A stretch of 64,000 nt of DNA from Pseudomonas sp. St316 (GCF_018325905.1 NZ_AP021901.1:6046001-6110000), one strand, 5' to 3'. Counted from the stretch's first letter, positions 46,640-57,321 are shown. Notes: generated by a model not told the origin, from the sequence alone. Numbers and translations are program-made.

Positions 46640-46665
46640 CAAAAAACCGGGCACTGGGCCCGGTT
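46640..46665 (-). terminator. Terminator of the alpha ribosomal operon
   Basis: AACCGGGC pairs with GCCCGGTT around a 5-nt loop, with six Ts on the minus strand. It lies 20 nt after the rplQ stop. Confidence 0.92.
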
Positions 46666-46685
46666 CTTCGTTACAGACTGTCGTC

Positions 46686-47072
46686 TTACTCGGCGCTTAC
46701 AGCTTCGCCGGCAGTAGCACGATCAACCAACTCGACGTACGCCATAGGCGCGTTGTCGCCAGCGCGGAAACCGCACTTGAGGATGCGCAGGTAGCCACCC
46801 TCACGGGTAGCGTAGCGCTTGCCCAGGTCGTTGAAGAGCTTACCAACGATAGCTTTCGAACGAGTACGGTCGAAAGCCAGACGGCGGTTAGCCAGGCTAT
46901 CTGTCTTGGCCAGAGTGATCAGCGGCTCAGCAACGCGACGCAGTTCTTTGGCTTTCGGCAGTGTAGTTTTGATCAGCTCGTGCTCGAACAGCGACACCGC
47001 CATGTTTTGAAACATGGCCTTGCGGTGCGAGCTGGTGCGGCTCAGGTGACGACCACTTTTACGATGACGCAT
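46686..47072 (-). CDS. rplQ: Ribosomal protein L17
   Basis: The 128-residue protein begins [20 protein letters not shown], the conserved L17 N-terminus. It sits on the large subunit near the exit tunnel. It is the last gene of the alpha operon, 42 nt after rpoA, and is followed by a strong terminator. Confidence 0.98.
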
Positions 47073-47114
47073 GGTTCATTCCTTACCAAACACAACGTTC
47101 GGTGATTACGACGA

Positions 47115-48116
47115 TCAGGCAGTCGCCTTGTCGTCCTTCTTAAGACTTGCAGGCGGCCAGTTGTCGAGGCGCATGCCGAGGGACAGACCGCGGGAGGCCA
47201 GAACGTCCTTGATTTCAGTCAAGGATTTCTTGCCAAGGTTCGGAGTCTTCAACAGCTCTACTTCGGTACGCTGAATCAGGTCGCCGATGTAGTAGATGTT
47301 TTCCGCCTTAAGGCAGTTAGCCGAACGTACAGTCAGTTCCAGATCGTCAACCGGGCGAAGCAGGATCGGATCGATCTCGTCTTCCTGCTCAACAACCACT
47401 GGCTCACTGTCACCTTTGAGGTCGACGAACGCAGCCAACTGCTGTTGCAGGATGGTTGCAGCGCGGCGGATAGCCTCTTCAGGATCCAGGGTACCGTTGG
47501 TTTCCAGATCAATAACCAGCTTGTCCAGGTTGGTACGCTGTTCGACACGGGCGTTTTCCACCACGTATGCGATACGGCGAACCGGGCTGAACGAAGAGTC
47601 AAGCTGCAAGCGACCGATGCTGCGGCTTTCGTCTTCATCGCTCTGACGCGAGTCTGCCGGTTCATAACCACGACCACGAGCTACGGTGAGCTTCATGTTC
47701 AGGGCGCCGTTAGACGCCAGGTTAGCGATTACGTGATCGGGGTTAACGATCTCGACATCATGATCCAGCTGAATATCGGCAGCGGTAACCACCCCCGAAC
47801 CCTTCTTCGACAAGGTCAGCGTAACTTCGTCACGACCGTGCAGCTTGATAGCCAGACCTTTAAGGTTCAACAGGATTTCAATTACGTCTTCCTGTACACC
47901 TTCGATGGCGCTGTACTCATGGAGCACACCGTCAATCTCGGCCTCGACTACTGCACAGCCGGGCATTGAGGACAACAGGATGCGGCGCAGCGCGTTGCCC
48001 AGGGTGTGGCCGAAACCACGCTCGAGAGGCTCGAGTGTGATCTTGGCGCGGGTTGGACTGACAACCTGCACATCAATATGGCGGGGTGTCAGGAACTCAT
48101 TTACCGAAATCTGCAT
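47115..48116 (-). CDS. rpoA: RNA polymerase alpha subunit
   Basis: The 333-residue protein has the N-terminal assembly domain (residues 1-235; [29 protein letters not shown]) and the C-terminal domain (from about 250; [40 protein letters not shown]) that binds UP-element DNA and activators such as Anr. Length matches other pseudomonads. It lies between rpsD and rplQ in the alpha operon, so polymerase assembly is tied to ribosome synthesis. Confidence 0.98.
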   Translation of the reverse strand: MQISVNEFLTPRHIDVQVVSPTRAKITLEPLERGFGHTLGNALRRILLSSMPGCAVVEAEIDGVLHEYSAIEGVQEDVIEILLNLKGLAIKLHGRDEVTLTLSKKGSGVVTAADIQLDHDVEIVNPDHVIANLASNGALNMKLTVARGRGYEPADSRQSDEDESRSIGRLQLDSSFSPVRRIAYVVENARVEQRTNLDKLVIDLETNGTLDPEEAIRRAATILQQQLAAFVDLKGDSEPVVVEQEDEIDPILLRPVDDLELTVRSANCLKAENIYYIGDLIQRTEVELLKTPNLGKKSLTEIKDVLASRGLSLGMRLDNWPPASLKKDDKATA

Positions 48117-48138
48117 GGATGCACCTATTTTCTAGCCC

Positions 48139-48759
48139 TTACTTGGAGTAGAGCTCGACAATCAGGCTTTCGTTGATGTCGGCGGACAGATCACTGCGAG
48201 CAGGAACGTTCTTGAAAACGCCCGACTTCTTCTCAGTGTCTACTTCTACCCATTCTACGCGGCCACGTTGGGCACACAGATCGAGAGCTTGGACAATGCG
48301 AAGTTGGTTCTTTGCTTTCTCGCGAACAGCAACCACGTCACCAGCACGAACCTGGTAGGACGGAACGTTTACGGTCTGACCGTTAACGCTGATCGACTTG
48401 TGCGATACCAGCTGACGAGATTCGGCACGAGTAGAACCGAAACCCATACGGTATACAACGTTGTCCAGACGGCATTCGAGCAGTTGCAACAGGTTTTCGC
48501 CGGTTGCGCCTTTCTTGCCAGCAGCTTCTTTGTAGTAGCCGCTGAATTGACGCTCGAGAACGCCGTAGATACGACGGACCTTCTGCTTTTCACGCAGTTG
48601 GGTGCCGTAGTCGGACTGGCGGCCGCGGCGTTGGCCGTGGATACCAGGTGCTGCTTCAATGTTGCACTTCGATTCGATCGCGCGCACGCCGCTCTTCAGA
48701 AAAAGATCGGTGCCTTCGCGACGAGCGAGTTTGCATTTTGGACCAATGTAACGAGCCAT
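48139..48759 (-). CDS. rpsD: Ribosomal protein S4
   Basis: The 206-residue protein starts [20 protein letters not shown] and has the S4 RNA-binding domain ([21 protein letters not shown]). S4 nucleates assembly of the 16S 5' domain and, in enteric bacteria, represses the alpha operon by binding its mRNA. Located between rpsK and rpoA. Confidence 0.98.
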   Translation of the reverse strand: MARYIGPKCKLARREGTDLFLKSGVRAIESKCNIEAAPGIHGQRRGRQSDYGTQLREKQKVRRIYGVLERQFSGYYKEAAGKKGATGENLLQLLECRLDNVVYRMGFGSTRAESRQLVSHKSISVNGQTVNVPSYQVRAGDVVAVREKAKNQLRIVQALDLCAQRGRVEWVEVDTEKKSGVFKNVPARSDLSADINESLIVELYSK

Positions 48760-48777
48760 TCTTTACAATCTCCTGGA

Positions 48778-49167
48778 TTACACGCGGCGCTTCTTCGGCG
48801 GACGGCACCCGTTGTGCGGGATTGGCGTCACGTCGGTGATGCTGGCGATCTTGTAGCCACAGCCGTTCAAAGCGCGGACTGCGGATTCACGACCTGGACC
48901 TGGCCCCTTGACGTTGACGTCGAGGTTTTTCAGGCCGTATTCCAGCGCAGCTTGACCAGCACGTTCAGCAGCTACTTGAGCAGCGAACGGGGTGGACTTG
49001 CGGGAACCGCGGAAACCCGAACCACCGGAGGTAGCCCAGGAAAGAGCGTTACCTTGACGGTCGGTAATGGTCACGATGGTGTTGTTAAAAGAAGCATGGA
49101 TGTGGGCGATGCCATCAACCACTGTCTTTTTAACTTTTTTACGAGGACGAGCAGCAGGTTTTGCCAT
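48778..49167 (-). CDS. rpsK: Ribosomal protein S11
   Basis: The 129-residue protein has the S11 core: [23 protein letters not shown], then [13 protein letters not shown] and the C-terminal [16 protein letters not shown]. It forms part of the 30S platform near the mRNA exit. Second gene of the alpha operon. Confidence 0.98.
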   Translation of the reverse strand: MAKPAARPRKKVKKTVVDGIAHIHASFNNTIVTITDRQGNALSWATSGGSGFRGSRKSTPFAAQVAAERAGQAALEYGLKNLDVNVKGPGPGRESAVRALNGCGYKIASITDVTPIPHNGCRPPKKRRV

Positions 49168-49197
49168 GATTAAATTCCTGTCGATTCGCTGGGGCGA

Positions 49198-49554
49198 TTA
49201 CTTGCGGATCGGCTTACGCGGACCTTTACGGGTACGCGCGTTGGTCTTGGTACGCTGACCGCGTACTGGCAGACCACGACGATGACGCAGACCGCGATAG
49301 CAACCGAGGTCCATCAAGCGCTTGATTTTCATGTTGATTTCGCGACGCAGGTCACCTTCAGTGGTGAACTTCGCCACTTCGCCACGCAGCTGTTCAATCT
49401 GCTCGTCGCTCAGATCTTTGATCTTTGCCGCTGGGTTGACCCCAGTCACTGCACAAATTTTCTGTGCAGTAGTGCGACCAACACCATAGATGTAGGTCAG
49501 CGAGATAACAGTATGCTTGTTATCTGGAATGTTGACGCCTGCAATACGGGCCAT
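49198..49554 (-). CDS. rpsM: Ribosomal protein S13
   Basis: The 118-residue protein opens [20 protein letters not shown] and ends in the basic tail [21 protein letters not shown] that contacts P-site tRNA. It heads the alpha operon and is preceded by its own predicted promoter at 49614-49642. Confidence 0.98.
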   Translation of the reverse strand: MARIAGVNIPDNKHTVISLTYIYGVGRTTAQKICAVTGVNPAAKIKDLSDEQIEQLRGEVAKFTTEGDLRREINMKIKRLMDLGCYRGLRHRRGLPVRGQRTKTNARTRKGPRKPIRK

Positions 49555-49613
49555 TCAGTGGGACTCCAATTGACAGCTACCTACGCCCCGGAAGCCAAGA
49601 AATAGGGCGCGAG

Positions 49614-49642
49614 ATAATATCGCTGTAATAACAAATAATCAA
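49614..49642 (-). promoter_or_regulatory. Promoter of the alpha operon
   Basis: On the minus strand, TTGATT (49642-49637) and TATTAT (49619-49614) are separated by exactly 17 bp. Each matches the sigma70 consensus in 4 or 5 of 6 positions. The predicted start is near 49607, about 53 nt before the rpsM ATG. Confidence 0.75.
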
Positions 49643-49666
49643 CCCGGCAGCGCACTAGCTGCCGGG
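49643..49666 (-). terminator. Hairpin at the spc/alpha boundary
   Basis: A perfect 9-bp stem (CCCGGCAGC) closes a 6-nt loop, 18 nt after the rpmJ stop, with TTGATTATTTG downstream on the minus strand. The T tract is imperfect, so it may only partly end transcription. It directly abuts the -35 box of the alpha promoter. Confidence 0.75.
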
Positions 49667-49684
49667 CTTAAAGCACAATCACAC

Positions 49685-49801
49685 TCAGCCTTGGCGCTGT
49701 TTGTGACGCGGTTCCGCGCTGCAAATTACCCGAACAACACCTTCGCGGCGAATAATCTTGCAGTTGCGGCACAGCTTTTTCACCGATGCACGAACTTTCA
49801 T
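49685..49801 (-). CDS. rpmJ: Ribosomal protein L36
   Basis: A 38-codon gene encodes [20 protein letters not shown] and ends RHKQRQG. Three Cys and a His (CRNC, C, H) form the zinc site, so this is the zinc-binding C+ form. It is the last gene of the spc operon, 30 nt after secY. Confidence 0.97.
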
Positions 49802-49831
49802 CACCAACTCCTCGAACCTTATGGACGCTAC

Positions 49832-51160
49832 TCAGCGCAACATGCCGCTGCCGTAGCCCTTCAGGTTGGCTTTCTTCATCAGGGATTCGTACTGGTGCGA
49901 AACGAGGTGCGATTGTACTTGGGACATGAAGTCCATCACAACCACGACCACGATCAGCAACGAGGTCCCGCCAAGGTAGAACGGTACGTTTGCCGCAACC
50001 ACCAGGAACTGGGGCAACAGACAGACGGCCGTCATGTAAAGAGCACCGAACATGGTCAAGCGAGTCAGAACGCCATCAATGTAGCGCGCAGACTGCTCAC
50101 CTGGACGGATGCCCGGAATAAAGGCACCGGACTTCTTCAGGTTTTCCGCTACGTCTTTCGGATTGAACATCAACGCCGTATAGAAGAAGCAGAAGAAAAT
50201 AATCCCTGCACTAAACAGCAGAATATTCAACGGCTGACCAGGAGCGATCGACTGCGAGATGTCCTGCAACCAGCCCATACCTTCAGACTGGCCGAACCAG
50301 GCACCCAACGAAGCCGGGAACAGCAGGATGCTGCTCGCGAAAATAGCCGGAATTACGCCGGCCATGTTCACCTTCAACGGCAAGTGGCTAGTCTGCGCAG
50401 CAAACACCTTGCGGCCCTGCTGACGCTTGGCGTAGTGAACAGCAATACGACGCTGACCACGCTCAATGAACACCACGAAACCGATAATCGCTACTGCCAG
50501 CAGACCGATGGCAACCAGGGCGAAAATGTTGATATCACCCTGACGCGCAGACTCGAAAGACTGCCCGATCGCTCTCGGAAGACCGGCGACGATACCTGCG
50601 AAGATCAACATCGAGATACCGTTGCCAACACCACGCTCAGTAATCTGCTCACCCAGCCACATCATGAACATCGCGCCCGCCACAAAAGTGGTTACCGCAA
50701 CGAAATGAAAGCTGAAGTCAGCAGTGAACGAAACGCCCTGCCCCGCCAAGCCGATGGACATGCCAATGGCTTGAACGAGAGCGAGGACGACAGTGCCGTA
50801 GCGGGTGTACTGGCTGATCTTGCGACGGCCAGCTTCACCTTCCTTCTTCAACTGCTCCAGTTGCGGGCTGACGGCGCTCATCAATTGCATGATGATCGAT
50901 GCCGAAATGTACGGCATGATCCCCAGTGCAAAGATGCTCATCCGCTCCAGCGCGCCGCCGGAAAACATGTTGAACAAGCTAAGAATGGTCCCCTCATTCT
51001 GTCGAAACAGGTCCGCGAGTCGGTCCGGGTTGATACCTGGAACCGGGATGTGTGCGCCTATTCGGTAGACGATAATCGCCAGGAACAGAAAACGCAGACG
51101 AGCCCAGAGTTCAGACATACCGCCTTTGCCGAGCGCAGAGAGAGCACCTTGCTTAGCCAT
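49832..51160 (-). CDS. secY: Protein translocase subunit SecY
   Basis: The 442-residue inner-membrane protein has ten helices and forms the Sec channel with SecE and Sec[18 protein letters not shown] near the start, the plug-containing [22 protein letters not shown], and the C-terminal cytoplasmic tail are all typical. Its ATG directly follows the rplO stop without a gap. Within the spc operon this ties export capacity to ribosome number. Confidence 0.98.
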   Translation of the reverse strand: MAKQGALSALGKGGMSELWARLRFLFLAIIVYRIGAHIPVPGINPDRLADLFRQNEGTILSLFNMFSGGALERMSIFALGIMPYISASIIMQLMSAVSPQLEQLKKEGEAGRRKISQYTRYGTVVLALVQAIGMSIGLAGQGVSFTADFSFHFVAVTTFVAGAMFMMWLGEQITERGVGNGISMLIFAGIVAGLPRAIGQSFESARQGDINIFALVAIGLLAVAIIGFVVFIERGQRRIAVHYAKRQQGRKVFAAQTSHLPLKVNMAGVIPAIFASSILLFPASLGAWFGQSEGMGWLQDISQSIAPGQPLNILLFSAGIIFFCFFYTALMFNPKDVAENLKKSGAFIPGIRPGEQSARYIDGVLTRLTMFGALYMTAVCLLPQFLVVAANVPFYLGGTSLLIVVVVVMDFMSQVQSHLVSHQYESLMKKANLKGYGSGMLR

Positions 51161-51598
51161 TTATTCCTCGAACTTGCCGCCAGCTGCTTCGATAGCCGCA
51201 CGCGCACCTTTGGTGGCGCCGATTCCCTTTCCGATGGTGACAGCACGAGCAACTTCGCCCGACAGCATGATTTTCACACGCTGAACGTTCTGGTTGATCA
51301 CGTTGGCATCCTTCAGGGACTGCACGGTGACGATATCGCCGTCCACTTTGGCCAGCTCGGACAGACGCACTTCTGCGCGGTCCATGGCTTTCAGGGAAAC
51401 GAAACCGAACTTCGGCAGGCGACGATGCAGCGGCTGTTGACCGCCTTCAAAGCCTGGAGCAATGGTGCCACCGGAGCGGGAGGTCTGACCTTTGTGGCCA
51501 CGGCCACCGGTCTTGCCCAAACCACTACCGATACCACGGCCCGGACGATGCTTTTCGCGACGGGAACCCGGCGCTGGACTCAGATCATTGAGTTTCAT
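51161..51598 (-). CDS. rplO: Ribosomal protein L15
   Basis: The 145-residue protein begins [20 protein letters not shown] and has the Gly/Arg-rich extension ([19 protein letters not shown]) that reaches into 23S rRNA. It lies between rpmD and secY, with no gap to secY. Confidence 0.98.
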   Translation of the reverse strand: MKLNDLSPAPGSRREKHRPGRGIGSGLGKTGGRGHKGQTSRSGGTIAPGFEGGQQPLHRRLPKFGFVSLKAMDRAEVRLSELAKVDGDIVTVQSLKDANVINQNVQRVKIMLSGEVARAVTIGKGIGATKGARAAIEAAGGKFEE

Positions 51599-51601
51599 CG
51601 A

Positions 51602-51778
51602 TTAACCCTCGACACGCAGCATGTAGTAAGCCTTGTTGATCATCCCGCGATTCTCGGGAGTATCCAGGACTTCTACAGTGTGACCGATGCGACGCAGACC
51701 CAAACCCTTAACGCACAATCTGTGGTTAGGGATGCGGCCGGTCATGCTTTTGATCAGCGTAACTTTTACGGTAGCCAT
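51602..51778 (-). CDS. rpmD: Ribosomal protein L30
   Basis: A 58-codon gene encodes [20 protein letters not shown] and [20 protein letters not shown], the L30 fold. It has 2-3 nt gaps to rpsE and rplO, so translation is coupled. Confidence 0.97.
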   Translation of the reverse strand: MATVKVTLIKSMTGRIPNHRLCVKGLGLRRIGHTVEVLDTPENRGMINKAYYMLRVEG

Positions 51779-51780
51779 GA

Positions 51781-52281
51781 TCAGAAGATCTCCTTGACGC
51801 TTTTGCCACGCTTGGCGGCAATGGATTCAGGAGACTGCATTGCTTTCAAACCCTTGAAAGTGGCGTGGACCACGTTTACCGGGTTAGTCGAGCCGTAGCA
51901 CTTGGCCAGAACGTTCTGAACGCCAGCAACTTCGAGGACAGCACGCATAGCGCCGCCAGCGATGATACCGGTACCTTCAGAAGCAGGCTGCATGTACACC
52001 TTCGAAGCGCCATGGGCAGACTTCATTGCGTACTGCAGAGTGGTGCCGTTCAGATCAACCTGGATCATGTTGCGGCGAGCAGCTTCCATTGCCTTCTGGA
52101 TCGCAGCAGGCACTTCACGCGACTTGCCACGGCCGAAGCCAACACGGCCTTTACCATCACCCACTACGGTCAACGCAGTGAAAGTGAAGATACGGCCGCC
52201 TTTAACGGTTTTGGCTACGCGGTTAACTTGAACCAGCTTCTCGATGTAGCCTTCGTCGCGCTTTTGGTCGTTATTTGACAT
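51781..52281 (-). CDS. rpsE: Ribosomal protein S5
   Basis: The 166-residue protein has the S5 double-stranded RNA-binding domain ([40 protein letters not shown]) and the C-terminal S5 fold ([19 protein letters not shown]). S5 shapes the mRNA entry channel and affects accuracy. The [11 protein letters not shown] loop is the site of spectinomycin-resistance changes in other bacteria and looks wild type. Confidence 0.98.
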   Translation of the reverse strand: MSNNDQKRDEGYIEKLVQVNRVAKTVKGGRIFTFTALTVVGDGKGRVGFGRGKSREVPAAIQKAMEAARRNMIQVDLNGTTLQYAMKSAHGASKVYMQPASEGTGIIAGGAMRAVLEVAGVQNVLAKCYGSTNPVNVVHATFKGLKAMQSPESIAAKRGKSVKEIF

Positions 52282-52284
52282 AAC

Positions 52285-52635
52285 TTAGAACTCCAGCCCA
52301 GCTTCACGAGCAGCATCAGCCAGCGCCTTGACGCGGCCGTGGTACTTGAAGCCAGAGCGGTCGAAAGCCACCTGCGAGACGCCAGCGGCTTTTGCACGCG
52401 TAGCGACCAGCTGGCCAACCTTAGTGGCCGCGTCGATGTTGCCAGTGGCGCCATCACGCAGTTCTTTATCCAAAGTCGAGGCACTTGCCAGGACTTTGTT
52501 GCCGTCGGCCGAAATGACCTGGGCGTAGATGTGCTGCGACGAGCGGAACACGCAGAGACGCACGACTTCGAGTTCGTGCATTTTCAGGCGTGCTTTGCGA
52601 GCGCGACGCAGTCGAGTAACTTTTTTGTCGGTCAT
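52285..52635 (-). CDS. rplR: Ribosomal protein L18
   Basis: The 116-residue protein binds 5S rRNA. It shows [31 protein letters not shown] near the start and the conserved end [26 protein letters not shown]. Gaps of 3 and 10 nt separate it from its neighbours. Confidence 0.98.
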   Translation of the reverse strand: MTDKKVTRLRRARKARLKMHELEVVRLCVFRSSQHIYAQVISADGNKVLASASTLDKELRDGATGNIDAATKVGQLVATRAKAAGVSQVAFDRSGFKYHGRVKALADAAREAGLEF

Positions 52636-52645
52636 TTGCTATGCC

Positions 52646-53179
52646 CTACTTCTTCTTGGCTTCTTTACGACGGACGACTTCGTCCGCGTAGCGCACACCT
52701 TTGCCTTTGTACGGCTCTGGTGGACGGAAGTCGCGGATCTCGGCGGCCACTTGACCTACCAGCTGCTTGTCGATGCCCTTGATCAGGATATCGGTCTGGC
52801 TAGGAGTCTCAGCGGTGATGCCTTCCGGCAGTTCATAATCCACTGGGTGCGAGAAGCCAAGAGCCAGGTTCAGCACTGTGCCTTTTGCTTGCGCTTTGTA
52901 ACCAACACCGACCAGCTGGAGCTTGCGCTCGAAGCCTTGGCTTACGCCTTGGACCATGTTGTTTACCAACGCACGAGTGGTACCAGCCATTGCGCGAGTC
53001 TGTTGATCGCCATTGCGAGCAGCGAAACGCAGCTCACCAGCTTCTTCAACGATCTCAACGGACGAATGGATGTTCAGTTGCAGAGTGCCCTTGGCACCCT
53101 TCACCGAAAGCTGTTGGCCTGCGAATTTGACTTCGACACCGGCTGGCAGCTTAACGGGGTTCTTAGCGACGCGTGACAT
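52646..53179 (-). CDS. rplF: Ribosomal protein L6
   Basis: The 177-residue protein has two L6 domains. It starts [19 protein letters not shown] and ends [20 protein letters not shown], the conserved region near the sarcin-ricin loop. Spc operon. Confidence 0.98.
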   Translation of the reverse strand: MSRVAKNPVKLPAGVEVKFAGQQLSVKGAKGTLQLNIHSSVEIVEEAGELRFAARNGDQQTRAMAGTTRALVNNMVQGVSQGFERKLQLVGVGYKAQAKGTVLNLALGFSHPVDYELPEGITAETPSQTDILIKGIDKQLVGQVAAEIRDFRPPEPYKGKGVRYADEVVRRKEAKKK

Positions 53180-53191
53180 GCTTATCCCCCC

Positions 53192-53584
53192 TTAGAACAC
53201 AGTGCAAAGAACTTCGCCGCCGACACCGGCAGCGCGCGCAGCACGATCCGTCATCACACCTTTGTTGGTGGAGACGATAGACACACCGAGACCGCCACGA
53301 ACTTTTGGCAGATCATCGACGGACTTGTACTGACGCAGGCCTGGACGGCTAACGCGCTTCACTTCCTCGATGACCGGACGGCCTTCGAAGTACTTCAGCT
53401 CGATGGACAGCAGAGGTTTGATTTCGCTGCTGATCTGATAACCCGCAATGTAACCTTCGTCCTTCAGGACTTTGGCAACAGCTACCTTCAAAGTAGAAGA
53501 TGGCATGCTTACGACGGACTTTTCAGCCATCTGGGCATTACGGATACGAGTTAGCATGTCCGCTAACGGGTCCTGCATACTCAT
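53192..53584 (-). CDS. rpsH: Ribosomal protein S8
   Basis: The 130-residue protein starts [20 protein letters not shown] and ends [23 protein letters not shown]8 binds helix 21 of 16S rRNA and in E. coli represses spc translation at the L5 start. A GGAG site lies 10 nt before the ATG. The 210-nt gap to rpsN is exceptional in this otherwise tightly packed operon and holds a hairpin with a U6 tract close to this start. Confidence 0.97.
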   Translation of the reverse strand: MSMQDPLADMLTRIRNAQMAEKSVVSMPSSTLKVAVAKVLKDEGYIAGYQISSEIKPLLSIELKYFEGRPVIEEVKRVSRPGLRQYKSVDDLPKVRGGLGVSIVSTNKGVMTDRAARAAGVGGEVLCTVF

Positions 53585-53606
53585 GGGCTAGACGCTCCTA
53601 ATACAC

Positions 53607-53628
53607 AAAAAATTAGCCTTTCGGCTAG
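53607..53628 (-). terminator. Small hairpin with U6 tract just before rpsH
   Basis: On the minus strand TAGCC-GAAA-GGCTA is followed by ATTTTTT, a short but canonical intrinsic terminator with a stable tetraloop. It ends 22 nt before the rpsH ATG. A second TAGCC at 53590-53586, next to the rpsH ribosome binding site, could compete for the same GGCTA. Confidence 0.6.
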
Positions 53629-53705
53629 TACGTGTCGCCGAGCGCATCCGTGCAATAAAAACACGGGCTCAGGCGAGCCGGGTATTCTAGACACACCCCA
53701 CAAAT

Positions 53706-53733
53706 GAATCAAGCCCCAATAGGGGCTTGATTC
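53706..53733 (-). promoter_or_regulatory. 12-bp perfect hairpin between rpsN and rpsH
   Basis: GAATCAAGCCCC pairs perfectly with GGGGCTTGATTC across an AATA loop. Only a weak T tract (TTCATTTG) follows on the minus strand, so it is a structured mRNA element or a leaky terminator rather than a clear end. Confidence 0.6.
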
Positions 53734-53794
53734 AAGTTCAAGGTCACCGACGGTCAGGATCTTGCGATCCCGAACGTCGCGACTTTGACAGTGC

Positions 53795-54100
53795 TTACCA
53801 GCTGGCTTTAACCAGACCTGGAACGTCACCACGCATTGCAGCTTGACGCAGCATGTTACGGCCGAGGCCGAACTTGCGGTACACGCCGTGCGGACGACCA
53901 GTCAGGCGGCAGCGGTTACGCATGCGCGAGGCGCTTGCATCACGTGGCTGCTTCTGCAGGGCTACGGTAGCTTCCCAACGCGCTTCTGGACTTGCGTTCA
54001 GATCAACGATGATAGCTTTCAGCGCTGCACGCTTGGTGGCGTACTTGGCAACGGTGAGCTGACGCTTCAGCTCACGGTTCTTCATGCTCTTCTTGGCCAT
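53795..54100 (-). CDS. rpsN: Ribosomal protein S14
   Basis: The 101-residue protein starts [20 protein letters not shown], which fixes the start at 54100, and ends [15 protein letters not shown]. The [19 protein letters not shown] segment lacks the Cys-x2-Cys pairs, so this is the zinc-free C- form. It lies 13 nt after rplE. Confidence 0.97.
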   Translation of the reverse strand: MAKKSMKNRELKRQLTVAKYATKRAALKAIIVDLNASPEARWEATVALQKQPRDASASRMRNRCRLTGRPHGVYRKFGLGRNMLRQAAMRGDVPGLVKASW

Positions 54101-54113
54101 TTTCCTACTCCAA

Positions 54114-54653
54114 TCAGTTGCGGAACGGGAATTTGAAAGCGCGCAGCAGTGCGCGACCTTCGTCATCCGTCCGAGCAGTGGTGGTCAGGGTAATGTCCAG
54201 ACCGCGGAGAGCATCGATCTTGTCGTAATCGATTTCCGGGAAAATGATCTGCTCTTTAACGCCCATGCTGTAGTTGCCACGACCATCGAAGGACTTGGCA
54301 TTCAGGCCGCGGAAGTCGCGAACCCGAGGCAGGGAGATCGACAGCAGACGATCCAGGAACTCGTACATACGCTCACGGCGCAGGGTCACTTTGACGCCGA
54401 TCGGCCAACCTTCACGGACTTTAAAGCCAGCGATGGATTTCCGAGCGTAAGTCACAACGACTTTCTGACCGGTGATCTTTTCCAGGTCAGCAACAGCGTG
54501 CTCGATGACTTTTTTGTCGCCGATCGCTTCGCCCAGACCCATGTTCAGGGTGATTTTGGTAACGCGCGGAACTTCCATCACGTTCGAAAGCTTAAGTTCT
54601 TCCTTAAGTTTCGGTGCGATTTCCTTCCGGTAAATCTCTTTTAGTCGTGCCAT
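54114..54653 (-). CDS. rplE: Ribosomal protein L5
   Basis: The 179-residue protein begins [20 protein letters not shown] and ends in the conserved [21 protein letters not shown]5 binds 5S rRNA and contacts the P-site tRNA. In E. coli the spc operon is repressed by S8 at this gene's start. Confidence 0.98.
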   Translation of the reverse strand: MARLKEIYRKEIAPKLKEELKLSNVMEVPRVTKITLNMGLGEAIGDKKVIEHAVADLEKITGQKVVVTYARKSIAGFKVREGWPIGVKVTLRRERMYEFLDRLLSISLPRVRDFRGLNAKSFDGRGNYSMGVKEQIIFPEIDYDKIDALRGLDITLTTTARTDDEGRALLRAFKFPFRN

Positions 54654-54673
54654 GGTCTTCTACCTAGCAGTGT

Positions 54674-54988
54674 TCAAGCATCAACCGCTTTTTGGGTCGA
54701 CTTGAAGACACGAATTTTCTTACCGTCTTCTACTTTGAAACCAACGCGGTCAGCCTTGTTGGTTTCGCCGTTGAAGATGGCGACGTTGGAAGCGTGCAGT
54801 GGCGCTTCTTTCTCGACGATACCGCCCTGTACGCCCGACATCGGGTTAGGCTTGGTATGACGCTTGACCAGGTTCAGACCACCAACAACCAGACGGTTGT
54901 CAGCAAGAACCTTCAGCACCTTACCGCGCTTACCTTTGTCTTTGCCGGCGATCACGATGATCTCGTCGTCACGACGAATCTTTTGCAT
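54674..54988 (-). CDS. rplX: Ribosomal protein L24
   Basis: The 104-residue protein has a KOW motif ([20 protein letters not shown]) at the N-terminus and [15 protein letters not shown] after it. L24 starts 50S assembly. Second gene of the spc set, 11 nt after rplN. Confidence 0.98.
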   Translation of the reverse strand: MQKIRRDDEIIVIAGKDKGKRGKVLKVLADNRLVVGGLNLVKRHTKPNPMSGVQGGIVEKEAPLHASNVAIFNGETNKADRVGFKVEDGKKIRVFKSTQKAVDA

Positions 54989-54999
54989 GTCGGATCTCC

Positions 55000-55368
55000 T
55001 TACAGCACTTCTGGGGCGAGCGAGACGATCTTCATGAACTTCTCAGTACGAAGTTCACGGGTCACTGGCCCAAAGATACGGGTGCCGATCGGCTCTTGCT
55101 TGTTGTTCAACAGAACAGCAGCGTTGCCATCAAAGCGGATGATGGAGCCGTCAGCACGACGGACGCCATGGCGAGTGCGGACTACAACAGCAGTCATCAC
55201 TTGGCCTTTTTTCACCTTACCGCGAGGAATTGCTTCCTTGACGGTAACTTTGATGATGTCACCGATACCAGCGTAACGACGATGGGAGCCACCCAGCACC
55301 TTGATGCACATAACACGGCGAGCGCCGCTGTTATCGGCCACATCGAGCATGGATTGAGTCTGAATCAT
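55000..55368 (-). CDS. rplN: Ribosomal protein L14
   Basis: The 122-residue protein starts [20 protein letters not shown] and ends [14 protein letters not shown]14 sits at the subunit interface beside L19. It heads the spc gene set, but the gap to rpsQ is only 23 nt and holds no promoter, so it is read from the S10 promoter. Confidence 0.98.
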   Translation of the reverse strand: MIQTQSMLDVADNSGARRVMCIKVLGGSHRRYAGIGDIIKVTVKEAIPRGKVKKGQVMTAVVVRTRHGVRRADGSIIRFDGNAAVLLNNKQEPIGTRIFGPVTRELRTEKFMKIVSLAPEVL

Positions 55369-55391
55369 ATAATTTCTCCGACCCCTAGTCC

Positions 55392-55658
55392 TTAGACTTC
55401 CACAGCGCGTTCGAGAACATCAACCAGCGCCCAAGACTTGGTCTTGGCCAAAGGACGAGTTTCACGAATAGTGACTTTGTCGCCGATGTGGCACTGATTG
55501 GTTTCGTCGTGCGCGTGCAGCTTAGTCGAACGCTTAACGTATTTACCGTAGATCGGGTGCTTAACGCGACGCTCGATCAGAACGGTGATGGTTTTGTCCA
55601 TCTTGTCGCTGACAACACGGCCAGTCAGCGTACGGACAGTTTTTTCGGCTTCAGCCAT
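55392..55658 (-). CDS. rpsQ: Ribosomal protein S17
   Basis: The 88-residue OB-fold protein shows [20 protein letters not shown] and the [23 protein letters not shown] signature. S17 binds the 16S 5' domain. Last gene of the S10 set, 2 nt after rpmC. Confidence 0.98.
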   Translation of the reverse strand: MAEAEKTVRTLTGRVVSDKMDKTITVLIERRVKHPIYGKYVKRSTKLHAHDETNQCHIGDKVTIRETRPLAKTKSWALVDVLERAVEV

Positions 55659-55660
55659 GA

Positions 55661-55852
55661 TTACTTACCTGCCTGCTGGTTGAGCACAGTTTTCACGCGA
55701 GCGATGTCACGCTTAACTTGCGAGAGCAGATGAGACTGCCCCAACTGGCCAGTTGCTTTCTGCATACGCAGATTGAACTGGTCGCGCAGCAGGCCGAGCA
55801 GTTGCTCGTTCAGCTGCTGTGCTGATTTTTCACGAAGTTCATTCGCTTTCAT
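55661..55852 (-). CDS. rpmC: Ribosomal protein L29
   Basis: The 63-residue, two-helix protein starts [20 protein letters not shown] and has the [20 protein letters not shown] core. L29 lies at the tunnel exit near the SRP and trigger-factor site. Its ATG overlaps the rplP stop by one base (TGATG); a GTG codon directly before is less likely to be the start. Confidence 0.97.
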
Positions 55853-56265
55853 CACATCACCGTCCGTTTAACAAAGGAGGTGGCGAGCGGCAGCTTTGCA
55901 GCAGCCAGGGCGAAAGCCTCACGCGCCAGCTCTTCAGAAACACCCTCGATTTCATACAGGACTTTACCTGGCTGAATCTGGGCAACCCAGTACTCCACGT
56001 TACCCTTACCTTTACCCATCCGAACTTCGAGTGGCTTCTTGGTGACAGGCTTGTCCGGGAATACACGGATCCAGATCTTGCCGCCACGTTTTACGTGACG
56101 GGTCAGAGCACGACGCGCTGACTCGATCTGACGAGCGGTGAGACGACCACGAGCAACAGACTTCAGCGCGAACTCGCCGAAGCTGACTTTGCTACCGCGC
56201 AATGCCAGGCCACGGTTGTGACCGGTCATTTGCTTGCGGAACTTCGTACGCTTTGGTTGCAACAT
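55852..56265 (-). CDS. rplP: Ribosomal protein L16
   Basis: The 137-residue protein begins [20 protein letters not shown] and has [20 protein letters not shown] and [17 protein letters not shown]16 helps place A-site tRNA. 12 nt after rpsC, overlapping rpmC by one base. Confidence 0.98.
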
Positions 56266-56277
56266 TTGGCGTACCCC

Positions 56278-56964
56278 TTACTTAGCAGCTTTTTTACGAG
56301 GCGCTGGTGCTTGTGGCTTCAGTTCTTCTTGGCGACCACCAATTACTTCGCCTTTGAAGATCCAAACCTTTACACCGATCACACCGTAGGTGGTGTGAGC
56401 TTCGTAGTTGGCATAGTCGATGTCGGCACGCAGGGTGTGCAGTGGCACACGACCTTCGCGATACCATTCAGTACGTGCGATTTCAGCACCGCCGAGACGA
56501 CCGCTCACTTGGATTTTGATGCCTTTGGCACCAATGCGCATTGCGTTCTGTACAGCGCGCTTCATAGCGCGACGGAACATTACGCGACGCTCCAGCTGCT
56601 GAGCTACGCTCTGCGCAACCAGCATACCGTCGAGCTCCGGCTTGCGGATCTCTTCGATATTGATGTGCACAGGCACACCCATTTGCTTGGTCAGGTCCTG
56701 ACGCAGCTTCTCAACATCTTCACCTTTCTTCCCGATAACGATACCTGGACGAGCGGTGTGGATGGTGATACGTGCAGTCTGCGCCGGACGATGGATATCG
56801 ATACGGCTTACGGACGCGCTTTTTAGTTTGTCTTGGAGATACTCACGCACCTTCAGATCAGCGAACAAGTAGTCCGCATAAGTCCGACCGTCTGCGTACC
56901 AGACGGAGGTGTGCTCCTTGACGATTCCCAGGCGAATGCCAATGGGATGTACTTTCTGACCCAT
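56278..56964 (-). CDS. rpsC: Ribosomal protein S3
   Basis: The 228-residue protein starts [20 protein letters not shown], fixing the start at 56964. The KH domain includes [16 protein letters not shown], and the C-terminal domain [21 protein letters not shown]3 lines the mRNA entry pore. A longer frame to 57048 runs into rplV. Confidence 0.98.
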
Positions 56965-56977
56965 CTCTTCGACTCCG

Positions 56978-57310
56978 TTACTTGTCAGCAACCTTGACAG
57001 TGATATGGCAAGACCGCTTGACGATGCGATCAGCACGGCCTTTGGCACGTGGCATGATGCGCTTCAGCGAACGCCCTTCGTTGACGAAAACGGTGCTGAC
57101 CTTCAGGTCATCAACGTCTGCGCCTTCGTTATGCTCGGCGTTGGCTACGGCCGACTCCAGCACTTTCTTCATGATCTCGGCGGCTTTCTTACTGCTGAAA
57201 GCCAACAGGTTGAGCGCTTCGCCCACCTTCTTCCCGCGGATCTGGTCGGCGACCAAGCGGGCTTTCTGGGCGGAGATTCGAGCGCCCGACAACTTAGCGG
57301 CTACTTCCAT
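56978..57310 (-). CDS. rplV: Ribosomal protein L22
   Basis: The 110-residue protein has [20 protein letters not shown] and the beta-hairpin region [20 protein letters not shown] that narrows the exit tunnel; macrolide-resistance changes fall there in other bacteria. 13 nt before rpsC. Confidence 0.98.
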
Positions 57311-57321
57311 TTCCTAACCCC

